Shown: positions 32,716 through 44,583, numbered from the stretch's first letter. The stretch: DNA of 64,000 nt from Isoetes taiwanensis (GCA_021234155.1 JAJEKV010000066.1:5667050-5731049); one strand, 5' to 3'. Numbers and translations are program-made. The notes: generated by a model from the sequence alone, not told the origin.

Positions 32716-33034
32716 TTGCTACGATCTGGGTCGTAGGATCGACGAATCCGACGACTGTGGTAGTCCAGGGTGCACCTCGTTTAGAATATGTAGCAAAATA
32801 ATGCATGTCTTGGACACAATAAGCAACTCCACTGTTATATATCAGCAAATACTCCACTATTATATTGCTACGATCTGGGTCGTAGGATCGACGAATCCGA
32901 CGACTGTGGTAGTCCAGGGTGCACCTCGTTTAGAATATGTAGCAAAATAATGCATGTCTTGGACACAATAAGCAACTCCACTGTTATATATCAGCAAATA
33001 CTCCACTATTATATTGCATGTCTTCGGGCCCAAC
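32716..33034. repeat. Perfect 159-bp tandem duplication
   Basis: Two head-to-tail units with period 159 bp start at TTGCTACGATCTGGG (32716 and 32875) and are identical throughout as far as I can compare. Each contains the inverted CTACGA/TCGTAG pair around TCTGGG. Confidence 0.9.
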
Positions 33035-34118
33035 ATCATTACGTTGAAATTGAACTGTATGCCTCCTGTTGTGTAGACCCGAAACTAAGGTTGGAGATTG
33101 TTAGAAAATATTTTGCTGGTTGTGAAAATGAAGATATGGTTGCAAAAGCTTGAATTTAAAGAGCTGATGTTTTAGCATCTTAGGTGCAGGTGCTCTCAGT
33201 TTTTATCGGATGTACAAATTTTTAATGGTAGTTTTGGAGCTAGATCGTTGTAGAAAATGCCGTGAGCAATAGATATGGAAATGTGGGGACCAAGCTTCAT
33301 TTGAAAATATTTTTAGTGAGCTTCATAAAAATATGTAGTTTCATGGGTATCACTTCTGATGCATGTATAGATCAAAGCTGTTTCAAAGAAACCATCAGTC
33401 TTTGTATCAAATGCAACAAGAATATGTTAGGCAAGAGACCAATGTTGGTAATGGAATAGTAGTAGTCTATGTGATAACTTTTTCATGAGGCATTTGTGGA
33501 TGAAAGGAGCTAGAAGATATGACTAAAATAAGCCTTATTACAAATGATGAGAAAACATGGCGATCTTAACGATGAAAAAGTTGTTTAAAGTCCTATTAAG
33601 CAAAACACATAAACAGAATTAGACCCTTTGTCATGTAACCAATTGTTTAGATTTGGAATAACTCGATGTTATTTCTTTGGTAATACCATACCATCTAGAT
33701 TGGAGGTATAATGCCAACGAGGTAACATGTTCTTTTATAAAGTGCTTTTTCTTAGTATAGAAAATAAACTACCCAAGCAAGCATCTCAAGACAATTAAGA
33801 GAAAAGTCAAACATTTGTTTCATGAGTTGGTATCTATTATTTGCAGTTGGGTGGATGATATAAAAAAAAAATGTTGTAGAATCAAGAGTTATGACACGAT
33901 TTATAATCCGACATTTGTTATTACAACATTATTTGTAAAAAGTCAAATGCACGAAAACCCCTCATATTACAGACATTATTTGTAAATGTCTTTATGAAAC
34001 AACTCTCTCAAGTTGAACATTAGAAAAAGAGTCAAAAGTAAACCCAACACACAATTTCTTAGTTCTCAATGTTTTGTTGGTATGTGCACTAAATTAAGCG
34101 AAGTCATTAATATGTTCC
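33035..34118. other. Body of a probable Helitron, with possible gene scraps
   Basis: A plus-strand open stretch to about 33153 reads DPKLRLEIVRKYFAGCENED before stopping, and another (33262-33459) contains SDACIDQSCFKETISLC. Neither is recognised. The remainder is AT-rich. If the Helitron end at 34156 is real, these could be captured host fragments. Confidence 0.35.
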
Positions 34119-34157
34119 CAATGTTAGCCCGGCAACGCCGGGCACACGTTTACTAGT
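34119..34157 (+). mobile_element. Helitron-type 3' terminus
   Basis: GCCCGGC-AAC-GCCGGGC (34127-34143) is a perfect 7-bp stem with a 3-base loop. Nine bases later comes CTAG (34153-34156) followed by T, the classic Helitron end (subterminal hairpin, CTRR, insertion before T). No RepHel ORF is visible upstream and the 5' TC end was not located; it may lie anywhere after 32328. Confidence 0.7.
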
Positions 34158-35212
34158 AGCAACTATTTTTTCTTTGTTCTCCTTTCTGTACAGATACAGG
34201 CAGCAGGCAGTGAACAGAGGAGGGTGGCAAAAGCAATTTAAAATAAAAATAAAAATGGAAAGGCAATGGAAAGAAAGGCAATGGAAAAAAATAGACTGGT
34301 AAAAAAAAATGGCACATCACCAAGAATGATCTCGGGGAAGAAAGGATCTTGGTAGGACCTCCATAATGATGTCGGATTCCCCAATCCACCTGCATTCGGC
34401 CTTCAAAAGGCTGCAATAGGAAAAACGGTGGAAATATGAGAATAGGAAAATTGAACGAAAAGAATAGGAAAATAAAATATGAAGAATGGAGGGTGTGGAA
34501 AAAAAATGGACGAAAATTTGATAACGAAAATTTGAGAAGGAAAATGTGGAAAATAAAAAATCTAGAAAATGGTAAAATGGAAAAGATGTGGAAGATATAT
34601 TCAAGAAAATAATATAATACAATACTTCAAGACATCTTGCAAGGGGGAAGAGGTCTCTGACACCATCTTCCCAGGGCTACCACTACCCTTGCTCCATGTG
34701 AGATTCTAGAGCCCAAGAGGAGGAGAACAAGTCCCCTCAAGGTATTTATAATTTTTCTGGTAAATCTTGGCCATCCACTTGTCATCATCTTGACACTCCC
34801 TTTTTATACCCCATCAATCCTTTGTTCTTTATCTTCTTCTTATCCTTAACCAATTTTGTTTTTTTGCTTAACAACTAACACAAGTTAATATTAGCCCTTG
34901 AATTCTAACAAGCAGTTATCTTCAATTTTTTAATATACCACAATTTCAGTTACTACTTCAATTTTATTTTAGGTTAAAAGTTATGTTCTCTTAAAATAGG
35001 AGTTCTTTCAAAAAACATACTTGGGAAAAATTCTAATTGATTGGAAAAGTGTCGCTTTGACATAGTCAGTTCTCTATTCACAGAAAAAGATGGGCTATTT
35101 TGGGGGGGTCAAAATACAGTTTTATGTCTTCTTTTTCTTTTTAACCTCAATTTAGCCCCTTTTTTTGGAAAAAAGGGAATCTTTGAGGAATATTCCTTTT
35201 GCTCTCGTTTAG
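34158..35212. other. Purine-rich then AT-rich spacer
   Basis: Between 34230 and 34600 the plus strand is strongly A/G-rich, with repeats such as GGCAATGGAAAGAAAGGCAA and AAAATTTGATAACGAAAATTTGAGAA. The minus-strand Phe/Ser-rich open stretches are its antisense. No gene is supported. At 35173-35186 AAGGGAATCTTTGA occurs, also seen at 40493 and 46474. Confidence 0.4.
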
Positions 35213-35620
35213 ATGATTTGCTCCCGTTTATTATGCAATCTTGTTTTTTGCATTGTGTTCGAAAGTGACCCGGTTAAGCAGGAGTGCCTAAGGGGGATTC
35301 TTGATAGGCTTGACCGCCTACTAAATCCTATCATCGCAGCAGTTCCTACAGAGACAAAAGGTGCTGTTGTTGAAGAAGCTGTAGATCCACTTAATCCAGA
35401 GATGCCCGAAGCTCCACCCGATGTGGACTATGATGTGATCAAGAACACACCATTCGATCTGGACATTCTTAGTGATCCCAATTTCACTGCCACAACGTTC
35501 GAGAGCTTTCAGGGAGATCCTATGGTTGCTTCTTCTAGCCATGGCCCTGGCAATACGGAACCTGATCCTGATGTGGAACCTGAACCTGATGCGGAACGTG
35601 AACCTGATGCGGAGCCCTGA
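35213..35620 (+). CDS. Short unrecognised ORF with acidic repeat tail
   Basis: This is an ATG-initiated frame of 135 codons ending at a TGA. After a hydrophobic start (MICSRLLCNLVFCIVF) comes a region predicted to be helical (QECLRGILDRLDRLLNPI). It then turns acidic and ends with Pro/Asp/Glu repeats (EPDPDVEPEPDAEREPDAEP). No family is recognised. The start may be internal to a longer damaged frame. AATGGCGCCA motifs lie 180-230 bp downstream (about 35801 and 35842), linking it loosely to the ParB-like locus at 40-46 kb; it could be the tail of a related gene copy. Confidence 0.35.
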   Translation: MICSRLLCNLVFCIVFESDPVKQECLRGILDRLDRLLNPIIAAVPTETKGAVVEEAVDPLNPEMPEAPPDVDYDVIKNTPFDLDILSDPNFTATTFESFQGDPMVASSSHGPGNTEPDPDVEPEPDAEREPDAEP

Positions 35621-36289
35621 ATTTTGTGTGATTGTAATTTAAATTGTACAATAATCCTTTTGTAAACAGACTCTCTCTTTCGAGTCCTTGCCTGTTGTGG
35701 CAAATTTTTTGATATGCAAATCTATGAATTTGGAATTTTTAACTAATTTTGTGATGTTGCGTTTCTTTAGCTTCTTTATATGCACTGTTAGTATTTTTAA
35801 TGGCGCCAATAAATGACGTTTTAGAGGCATATTTTTTCTAAATGGCGCCATAATTGCTCAAAAAATTGGCATAAAATGGACTAAAAAGGATTTTCGTTCC
35901 TAATTGGAATCACGAAATTTCTCATTTTAATGAAATTGTGCTTCAAGTGGGAAAACCTCTGATGGATCACTATGAAAGAGAACAACAGCTTGAGCATAGA
36001 CATGCAACTTCATGACATCTGATGTGAATTGCCACTGGATTCCTATCTTAATATACACAAGTGCATGAACTTCTATTGACCTGATTTTTGACAAATCGGG
36101 GTCAACATAGAAGAACGCTATCAAGGTCTTTTGGGGAGGGGGGGGAGGAGATTACAGAAGGGCCAAAAGTATGAGAAGTGATGGAGAGAATCACAGAAGT
36201 GATGAGAGCTCTTTGATCCAAAAGGGCCAGAATCCAGTTTTACATGCGTCTTAGAAATTAGCAAATTTCTCTTGTTTGAAGAGCAGAAC

Positions 36290-36625
36290 ATAGTAGCGAA
36301 AAAGGGATATTGTGTTCGAATACATGAAATCCTTTTTGTATTCTGGAATACACTTGCTATTCCAGAATAGCGAAAGGAAAAAAAAAAATGAAACCATTTT
36401 TGTATTCTAGAATACATATCGTGTTCTTGAAGAGAAAGGTTTTTGGCATTTTCAATTTATTTCAATGACCTTGCGATTTTTTTGCTTGTTTTGTGGGGAT
36501 ACAGGATTATGGCTTTAAATGATAAAAGGATTCCTTTTCTTTTTTTTTTTTATACTGGATCTTGGTTCCAAATGATAGTGGAAAACTTATTCTGGAATAC
36601 ACTTTGTATTCCGGAATACGTTTTG
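36290..36625. repeat. Cluster of TTCYRGAA palindromes, locus 1
   Basis: GTATTCTGGAATACAC, CTATTCCAGAATAG, GTATTCTAGAATACAT (36330-36415), then ATTCTGGAATACAC and GTATTCCGGAATACG (36590-36620). The same palindrome forms a regular array at 39816-40051. Confidence 0.7.
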
Positions 36626-36804
36626 GTTTTCAGAAAGACCTCGAGTTTTCGTTTTGCTGGGCGATCTTTCTCTGGGGACTTAGCGCCTACGATTTCTATC
36701 TTGCGATGGGTTTTGCATTGGTTTTGGCGACATGTGAACCCATCGTTGGCTACATCGGCTAGGGTCGAGCAGGTCCATCTAGGGTTGGACGAACAGGTCC
36801 GTCA

Positions 36805-38760
36805 TTGGGTGATTCTACTGTTGCAGCTCTTGGGACGTGTTGCAAGAAGCTGATTTCTGTAATGCTTTCCACAGGCAGCAGCTTAGACAATTATGCATTA
36901 GTTTTACCAATTGCATGCACACCATATATGAGATCTTCTGCGGATCTTCTCCCAGATGCTTATCCCCCAAGATTTGGCTTTGGTTTAGTTAATTCTGGGT
37001 ATCCATCTGGTAACTTAATTGAGAGCGTTGATTTTGGGCATCGGGCATCTGCACCATTGTATTCAGGTATGTAAAAATTGCCATTTTGCAATCCGGGCAG
37101 TTCCTACACTCCTGATTTTTTCATTTTTTTGTAGGAAACAATCTAGGCGGTTATGAGTCTCACGTGGCCATGTATCCAAGCTCATATCCTCCAAGGAGTA
37201 ACTCTAATTACATCGAATGATTCTATGCGATTACTGGTCCACAACACTGTGCTTTCTCCATGTCTTAAAGGCCTTTGCCGCCTCATCCCAAGTGGCCGAC
37301 CAGACATTAGTGAAGTACTCAACATGTTTCCCAGGCTTCTCAACTATGCACGTTGTTGCAATTGTAAGTAAAGAAACTCATTTGTATCATGCACATAGTG
37401 GAACGTAATCATTCTTTTAGTGCTTTAAGGTAGCAAGTTCGAATCATTATATTTAGGAAATTTCTGAATGCCTCAATATCTTTGCAAACTGCCTCAATAT
37501 TTCGATAAAATTTCCCTACATTGCCATACCATATCCTTTTTTTGGTTCCCCGAAACACCCTTAAGAATATGCTGTGTATGCCAAGATTGGAATTCCTTTT
37601 AGATGCTCAGGATTTAAAGGATTTGTTGGGCAATCTTCAATGCGGCATCACTTGTTTTTCATTGCCATGATGCAATTTGGTCTCGTAGAAGCTTTTAGAT
37701 CTCTTGGAAGTTTTCTGGTCTCTTAGAAGCTGTCTGGAAGCAGCAATGCTCAGTTATTGCTTTCTGCAAGATTTCTTACTGTTTAAGTTTTAGGTTTCAA
37801 GACTTTCGTAGCATCGATTGAAGCTAACTATGACAGAATAAGCAGAGATGTTAGTCGGGAATGTCATGTCAATGAGCTCAGCTTGTTCAGATATCCCATT
37901 GCACTTACTAAATCCTAACAGTGCACTCTCTTGTAGAAATGCACACATTATTTAATTTTGATATTAGACAGAACTAAACATGCTACTGCTTGTACGCTTA
38001 AGAGAAGATTTCCCTGGAACCTTAGGGCTACTGCTTGTACGCTTAAGAGAAGCATGCATAGATTTCCCTGGAAGATTCAGCAACAGAAGGACCAAACCTG
38101 ATATAATTCGTGGCAGTTTATTCCAACCCTGATGATGGCATTTTTTTGTTGCAGTCAAATGTTTGGTGTTCCATTTGCACCTCCATTCCTTGCACCATGT
38201 ATGCGAAGGAGGCCATTTTCAAGGGTGTCAATTACGCTCGGGGAGCTCGTGAATTCTAAACGAGATAGGACTTGGCTTTAAGATTTAGCTTCATATTAGA
38301 TTTAGAACTCAACCAGCTAAGTTAATAGGCTCCAAATTGGGAGAATCCATATGTGGCAACAATTAGACAAGTTTTGGAGTACTCGTGCAGATATCATAAG
38401 CATACTGGGCAAGGAAAGTGCAGGTGACTTATACTTAAAGATGCTTCCAGACGTGATGCTTCTACCCCAACAATTGCACAATCTGGTGATCTCAACCATG
38501 CATAGTAACCATACTTCCTTAGCTCCTGATTTTATCTTCTTTCTGTAGGATCTGGAAATGATGTGTTGCAAAGAATGCTTGAATATGCAGCCGCTAACAT
38601 AGGAGAAATTGCCAATGGCGAGCCCATTTTTACTGCTCTAGTCCATTCCTTTTGCAAGAATAAAGGCCTAGTATTAGCGCAGGATAAACGTGGAACATTT
38701 TCAGTTCAAAAGATGGTATTGTACAGCTACAAAAATCACATGCCAAATACGTGACTTTTC
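36805..38760 (+). pseudogene. Spliced-gene relic with possible PUF-like exon
   Basis: Exon-like blocks occur on the plus strand. One ends at about 37065 (PDAYPPRFGFGLVNSGYP, then LYSG) with a CAG|GTATGT donor-like site. A TTTTTGTAG acceptor near 37135 joins it in frame to a block reading GGYESHVAMYPSSYPPRSNS, which stops at about 37220. A further block at 38549-38716 follows a CTTTCTGTAG acceptor. It reads IFTALVHSFCKNKGLVLAQD then KRGTFSVQKM and ends at a GTATTG donor. That block resembles one Pumilio/PUF repeat, but the other repeats are not visible. I consider the PUF idea weak and the gene incomplete. Confidence 0.25.
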
Positions 38761-39815
38761 TCATGTCAAGCAATCAAGCATATTTTCTGCTGAACTTTGA
38801 TCATGATATTGTAGTATATTTTGGCCAATGTTATTTAAAGTCATGTATTTAAGTATTTAAGTAGACAACAAAAAAGCCCTAGGTTTTACCATGGGCGCAA
38901 GGGTCTACCATCAAAATCTTATATTCTTTACACTTTATCTAACATGTTACTATATCTAATATGTTGCAGGCTTGCTGAAATCTCAAACAGTACATAATAG
39001 ATCCCAGCTCCTCTAAATGTTCACGCGAAACAACAGCCTCTGCATATACTGTTCCATTAGATACTATAATTTTAGCCGTCAATGCTTTGCTAATTAACTT
39101 ACCTTCTATTTGCTACGTGTTATAAGTACTGTAAGTAAGCATTTTCTCTGGCATCTTAGACGCGTGGGCTAATGGACGTGTGGGTTAACGAGTGTTACGA
39201 CTGACAGTCCCTCTTGGCAGATGCTTTTGATGCCTCTGAGAAGAAACATGGGGGATATGATCATCATGCCAACTCGAAAAATTCTCATCATTAATGGAGC
39301 TCAAAATGGATCCAGGGTTATAGTCTTGCTTCAATGCATGTCTAAATCCTGTGATACTCGATGCCTCAGAACTCGCGTTCGAGATGCAAACAGCTAGCAC
39401 AATTCCACGGGTTATAGCAAAGCCCATTACATTTTTAAGCCTCTGATATCCTCTTCTTTCGGCTTTGAACTAAAGCGCCAGTTGCATTGTTCCAACTAGC
39501 TTTGAAGTTTTCCTTAAAAGATTCCCATAGTTTTTGTTGGTTGCACTAGAATATGCATTATATGGGCATTTGAGTTACATAATTGATTTGCACAACTCTG
39601 GAATTATGGTGGAGCTATTATCTGACTGTTTATGGATTGTGAGTATGTTGTGCACTACTAAAGAGTTTTCAGAGGATTTGTTAGCAAATATAGCAGACTT
39701 TAAAGGCAAGACTCTCTTTGAGTATGCTGGCTTTGGCAATGAAGCTATGGCATGGATTTGCCTTCCATTTTTACAGAGAAGCAGCAAATGGAATGTGAAA
39801 AAACACAACAACTAT
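38761..39815. other. Spacer with one unassigned open stretch
   Basis: The plus-strand frame 39534-39839 starts at TTG and reads ELLSDCLWIVSMLCTTKEFS before running into the palindrome array. It is plausible protein text but unassigned. Elsewhere the sequence is AT-rich without recognised genes. Confidence 0.3.
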
Positions 39816-40051
39816 GCACGTTCTAGAATACACATTTGATTTCTTAGGATGCACGTTGCGGAATATACGTTGTTCCAGAATACTTGTTTGATTTCTTAGA
39901 GAGCAAAGGTGTATTCCAGAATACACATTTGTTTTCTCAAGAAAGCAAAAGTGTATTCCGGAATACACTTTTGCTTTCTCTGAAAATTCAAAGTGTATTC
40001 TGGAATACATATTTGTTTTTTAGAAAAGCAAAAGTGTATTCTAGAATACCT
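39816..40051. repeat. Regular array of GTGTATTCYRGAATACAC palindromes
   Basis: Near-perfect 18-bp palindromes centred on TTCCAGAA, TTCCGGAA, TTCTGGAA and TTCTAGAA start at 39909, 39951, 39993 and 40034, 41-42 bp apart. Degraded copies start near 39816, 39851 and 39868. The spacers share AAAGCAAAAGTG and TTTGTTTTCT, so this is a tandem repeat of about 42 bp. Confidence 0.85.
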
Positions 40052-41869
40052 TTGTCTTTACATTTTTTGTTTCATGTGTCCTAGTGTTCGTTTAATTACT
40101 TGATTATTTTCTTGTTTTTTATTCAGCCAATAGAACGTCAAACATGTTTGATAGAACAACTAAACATGGATACTTGAGACAGATACCCAGTTGCAGCGTC
40201 GAACGAGCGTATTGTTCAATACACACCAAATTTTGGGGGTGCCAAATTGATGTACTGAAATTTTTTTAAGAAATAATTATTATTTTTTCTTCTCTATTTT
40301 GATGTTTTTGATATCTCATTTTCAGAGATTATGTATTCACGTCTATATTTTGCCATTTTCAAGAGTGTTTCCTTGCAAAAAAAAACTTGTCACTTAATGA
40401 GGAGCCAAAATGAGGGGGAAGAAAAACTGAACCTTTTGAAATTATCAAGTTTATCCAAAAAAGGCCAATTTTAAGAGCATGGTGTTTTTTTAAAGGGAAT
40501 CTTTGAAACGGGAGTGCTGCAACACTCCCTTTTAATTTGCAACCTTGTTAAAATCTCTTATTCATCAATGAAGCCCACCCAAAAGAACCACAGGAGAAGT
40601 AATCGAACACCCCTGTTCCTGGCGGTACCATTTTTTGCACGAGGTAGGAACATGTGGCAGGCCCCAGCTGGTTTCTCATGATTATGTCCCCTGGCAAGCC
40701 TTGCCAGCTGTACCTGAATCTGTTGTTGCAGAGCTTTCCTGCCATAGCCTCAGTCTCCACCTCTTCGTCTTCATCGTTAGGCACAGGAACTGGTGGCAGT
40801 TCTTGAGGATGATCGTTGAAGGGGAATTTGAGGTCAATTTCATCGACAGGATGACCTGCAGTAGCCTGAATTTTTGTGGCGTGCACTAGTTCATGGACCT
40901 CCTGAACTCCTGGGGGAGCCGGATTTTTGTATTCGTCCTCATAGGTGCCAATAAAAACTCTGGATCTGGAATCCAGATCATCCAACACAGATGAAATCAA
41001 AAAGTTATGCTCTGGCCTTGCAAAGACCACTATCCAGAAAGAATCAGCTGTGGTGTTCTTTACAGCTGTATTAAAGAAATTAGATAGTGTGGTTTTGTCC
41101 CACATTGGAAATATGCCTCTAGTGTCCAGGGCAATCAAGGATGCTGGTACAAGAGTGCAAACAACTTGCCCCCTGCTGTCTGTTAGTTCAACTTCGCAAC
41201 GGAAGTCTTCAGTATCCTCTCTCTGCAAGACAGCATTGCGTATGAATCTTGCCAAGGCTGGTGGCACGTTACCGAAAACGCCTTCCTTGCCCACTCCAGT
41301 TTCAACCCACTTACTATGCAAGGTGGCCATGGAAATGAGGTCGGTATCCTCGAAGCCCGGCACGGCAACACTGAGATCGAAAGGATTTGAACTTCCTCGA
41401 AAAATTATCCTTCACGTATTCAAAAATCTCCTTCTTCAAGAAAGATATGGATCTTAGTGTCTTTGCCCTTGTCTTGAAGAATTGCTTACCTGTATAATCA
41501 CTGGTGACCTTGACGAAGGTCTTCTCATCCAAGACTTCACGAAACGTAACCCGACAGTCTTCGTAGTCCATACCCCTCATGCACCTCAGGTAGGTCTGAC
41601 TGAAGTAGTCATGTTCTTTTGCCCAGTTACAGGTAATAGTTTGTCCCTTGTTGTCTTTTAGCTTGCTAGATTTCCACAAGTTCCATAGGGACATGAATAA
41701 CTGAAAAATATCCTCTGGCATGAAGACCCACTGGTTGAAATCTTTTGGATGCTTACCACGCATGGTAACTTCAGCCAAAGCCAGATAACGCTGGAAACAA
41801 CAAGAAGTTAGCCTTTCAGACATTCAATGAGGAAAAGCCACCGGCTCATTCTTTATCGAAGAAATGGCA

Positions 41870-41950
41870 CCGCGGCGCCATTTAATGAGCAAATGGCGCC
41901 CACGGGCCCATTGCCTCTCACGAAATGGCAATTTTCCGCGGCGCCATTTG
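41870..41950. repeat. GGCGCC motifs in intron 2 of the ParB-like gene
   Basis: GCGGCGCCATTT, AAATGGCGCCCAC and GCGGCGCCATTTGC lie within 80 bp in the 189-bp intron. They match the AAATGGCGCCATTT motif of intron 1 and of the upstream region. Confidence 0.8.
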
Positions 41951-42879
41951 CTAATCTTGCCAACAATTACAATATGTACCTTGTATGGTTCTCGGCGTGG
42001 ATCGCCCGCCGTCCCGATGGATCGGGCTTCCCGCGATAGAGCATATTGCTGCGCCAGTGGGTTATGTTATCAATGAAGGGCTCTTTGAAAATAGTCTTCG
42101 CAGTGATATCATTGACTTCACAACTGAGCTGCAGGCATTCCTGTTCGTTGACTGTGCCAGATAACACTCGGCAATTCCGTTGAAGATAAATCTTTGAGAT
42201 TTGCTCTTGGGACTTTGCTGTGCCGAGTCTTCTACATACAAGCTGAGCAGCCATAACTGAATGATTGCCATTCACTATATAATAGTGCATCCCCATGAGG
42301 TCATCCTCGGTTTTCCAAGCGACCAGTTTGTTTGTGAGGGATTGAATGGAATCACATCAGCGGGAGTGAACACTGGATGTGAGTCTCTCTGAAAGGACTC
42401 CACTAACGTTTTGACGTGCTCCATATTCCTTGGTCTAGATGTCAGATTTGCTGGCCCTTGATATAGTTTGAACACGTCTATTTTTTTGTAAATGTAACAC
42501 CCAGAGGAAACAGATGCCGGTGATCGTAAATTTTATTCAGTGTATTCTCTGCCGTCTTTTCCTCTTCTGACCTTTCCACCTTAAGATTTGCAGGCACCTC
42601 TAGCAAGTGCTGAGCTATTCTTAATGTGAGCTTCTTTGGCTCTGGCTTCTTAATGGGGACCCTTTTGGCAGGTGTGTCCGCAGGATCCGGGCTATTCCTT
42701 GGGCTCGGAGGTTCACCACCACTTCTAGGACTTCTAGCAGGACTTGGAGTCTGAGTCGCTCTCCTTTGTTTTTTAGGTGTCCTCTCCTTCTCAGAGGTCT
42801 CCAGCCTGTGCTTCTTCTTCTTTTTCCCATCCATTTCCTCTGTCTCCACTTCCTGTCTCGCCTTTCCTTCCTTCTGCCC

Positions 42880-43050
42880 CTTGCCTTCCCTATCCTTTTC
42901 TTTCCTTTCCCTTTTCTTTTCCTTCTTTTCCTTCTTTTCTTTCTCTTCCTTCTCTTTCTCTTCCTTCTCTTCCTCTTCCTTCTCTTCCTCCTCTTCCTTC
43001 TCTTCCTTTTCCTTCGCTTGCTTCTTTTCCTTCTTTTCCTTATCTGGATT
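42880..43050 (-). repeat. GAA/GAG microsatellite encoding a Lys/Glu-rich linker
   Basis: The coding strand is an almost pure purine run translating to alternating Glu and Lys blocks in exon 2 of the ParB-like gene. On the plus strand it appears as CTTCTTTTCCTTCTCTTCC-type repeats. Such charged linkers commonly form extended helices. Confidence 0.85.
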
Positions 43051-43787
43051 TTTGCGATCCTTTCTCTTAACTTTCCTCTTGCCCGCCGCCTTTCCTTCCT
43101 CAGTTTCCTGGCCAACATCCTCAGTAGAAGATGAGGAGTCTTTGTCGGCTGCAGGTGTCTCCTTAGGTTGTCTTGTCTTCTTCTTGCTAACTGTTCTTAG
43201 CCAGGCGGTGTCCACAATGGCGGGTAGTTTCTGCTGGGCTAATGCCTTGACAACGAATGAAGGCGAGTTTTTCGACTCGTTCATCCGATTGCGAAGAATC
43301 ATAAAGCCCCTCAAGATTTCTTGTGGGCCTTTGATGTCAGCTTCTTCAAAGCTGTTGTACGACGGCAGCGCCCAGCCTTGCTTCTTCGCCGAACCAGCTA
43401 CATTTGCAATGCTAGCAGACATTACAGTGGGATCATAAAACTTCCAGTCCACATAGTAGACAATTATTCTCTGCTGCAAAGTATCCTCACAGACCACCCG
43501 GATCCAATCGTCGCGACCGCTCTTGACAACCATCTTCATGTTGACCAAGATACCTGGCTGGTAAATTCCGGCTGTTTCTGGGTCTGTCTCCCTTATAAGG
43601 AGGCAGAGCTCTCTTCTGCAGTCTCCTTTCGAGCCTGTAGCAGTAGAGGGGCTCACCCGCATTACTTCCATGCACCAGTACCTGTCTGTCAGCATGATAG
43701 TCTGGTCGGATTGAAATTGTGTTTCCGCACGTAACATAGCTGCAACAAAGGGGCATCAGTAACAAAGAGGCATCAGTAAATGGTTTT

Positions 43788-44340
43788 AACAAGCAGGCAG
43801 ACAATCAGTTGTGGTAGGCAAATGGCGCCGTGGCGCCATTTGCATCTGAGTCCAGTGCATAAGCACATGGAGGCGGTTCGTATGCATGTCTTCTTCGTTT
43901 GGTCGCAGAGGCCTCCACCCAGTCCAAACCCCTCTTCTTCGCAATATTCGAGGAAGATGGTTCGAAGGAGAGTGGCTCGGACTGGGTGGAGGCACCTGCG
44001 ACTCGTAGGAGAGAGCACTACAGAACGCAACACAACGAGTCAATGCTGATACATATGTGACTGTCTCTGTCGTCTGCTTAGTCGTCTGCTTTTAACAAGC
44101 AGGCAGACCAGATGACCAGGCAAATGGCGCCATGGTGCCATTTGCATCCGAGTTTAGTGCATAAGCAAATGGAAGCAGTTCGAATGCATTTCCCTGCGTT
44201 TGGTCGTAGAGGCCTCCACCCAGTCCGAGCCCCTCCCCTTCCAAATATTCGCGGAAGATGGTTGGAAGGAGAGTGGCTCTGACTGGGTCGAGGCACCTGC
44301 GATTTGCAGGAGAATACATATGCGAATGACTCCATTAGTG
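43788..44340. repeat. Two 304-bp tandem units in intron 1, each with a hairpin
   Basis: Units start at TTAACAAGCAGGCAGAC (about 43788 and 44092). Both contain a GGCGCC block, TGCATAAGCA.ATGGA and GAGGCCTCCACCCAGTCC. About 50 bp later the inverse GGACTGGGTGGAGGCACC appears, exact in unit 1 and with two changes in unit 2. CTTC/GAAG blocks inside the loop can extend the pairing. Confidence 0.85.
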
Positions 44341-44364
44341 TTAATGGACTGGACGCAGATAAAA

Positions 44365-44583
44365 ATGGCGCCATGGCGCCATTTGCCAACAACAAGTCCC
44401 AAATGTATGCTAATAGACATCAAATAGCGCCATGGCGCCATTTGCCAACAACAAGGCCCTATGGTAAGCTAATAGACATCAAATGGCGCCATGGCGCCAT
44501 TTGCCAACAACAAGGCCCTATGGTAAGCTAATAGACATCAAATGGCACCATGGCGCCATTTGCCAACAACAAGGCCCTATGGT
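44365..44583. repeat. 59-bp tandem repeat carrying ATGGCGCCATGGCGCCAT
   Basis: The 18-bp double palindrome starts at 44365, 44424, 44483 and 44542, exactly 59 bp apart. The spacers read TTGCCAACAACAAGGCCC then TATGGTAAGCTAATAGACAT. Copies decay towards exon 1, with further single motifs at about 44640 and 44688. Confidence 0.92.

Noticed and set aside
36443-36853. 136-codon plus-strand frame
   Set aside because: Crosses the palindrome cluster, no ATG at its start and no family resemblance; probably chance.
42766-43438. Plus-strand Ser/Phe/Leu-rich open frames up to 185 codons
   Set aside because: Antisense of the Lys/Glu-rich linker of the ParB-like gene; the composition simply mirrors the GAA/GAG repeat.
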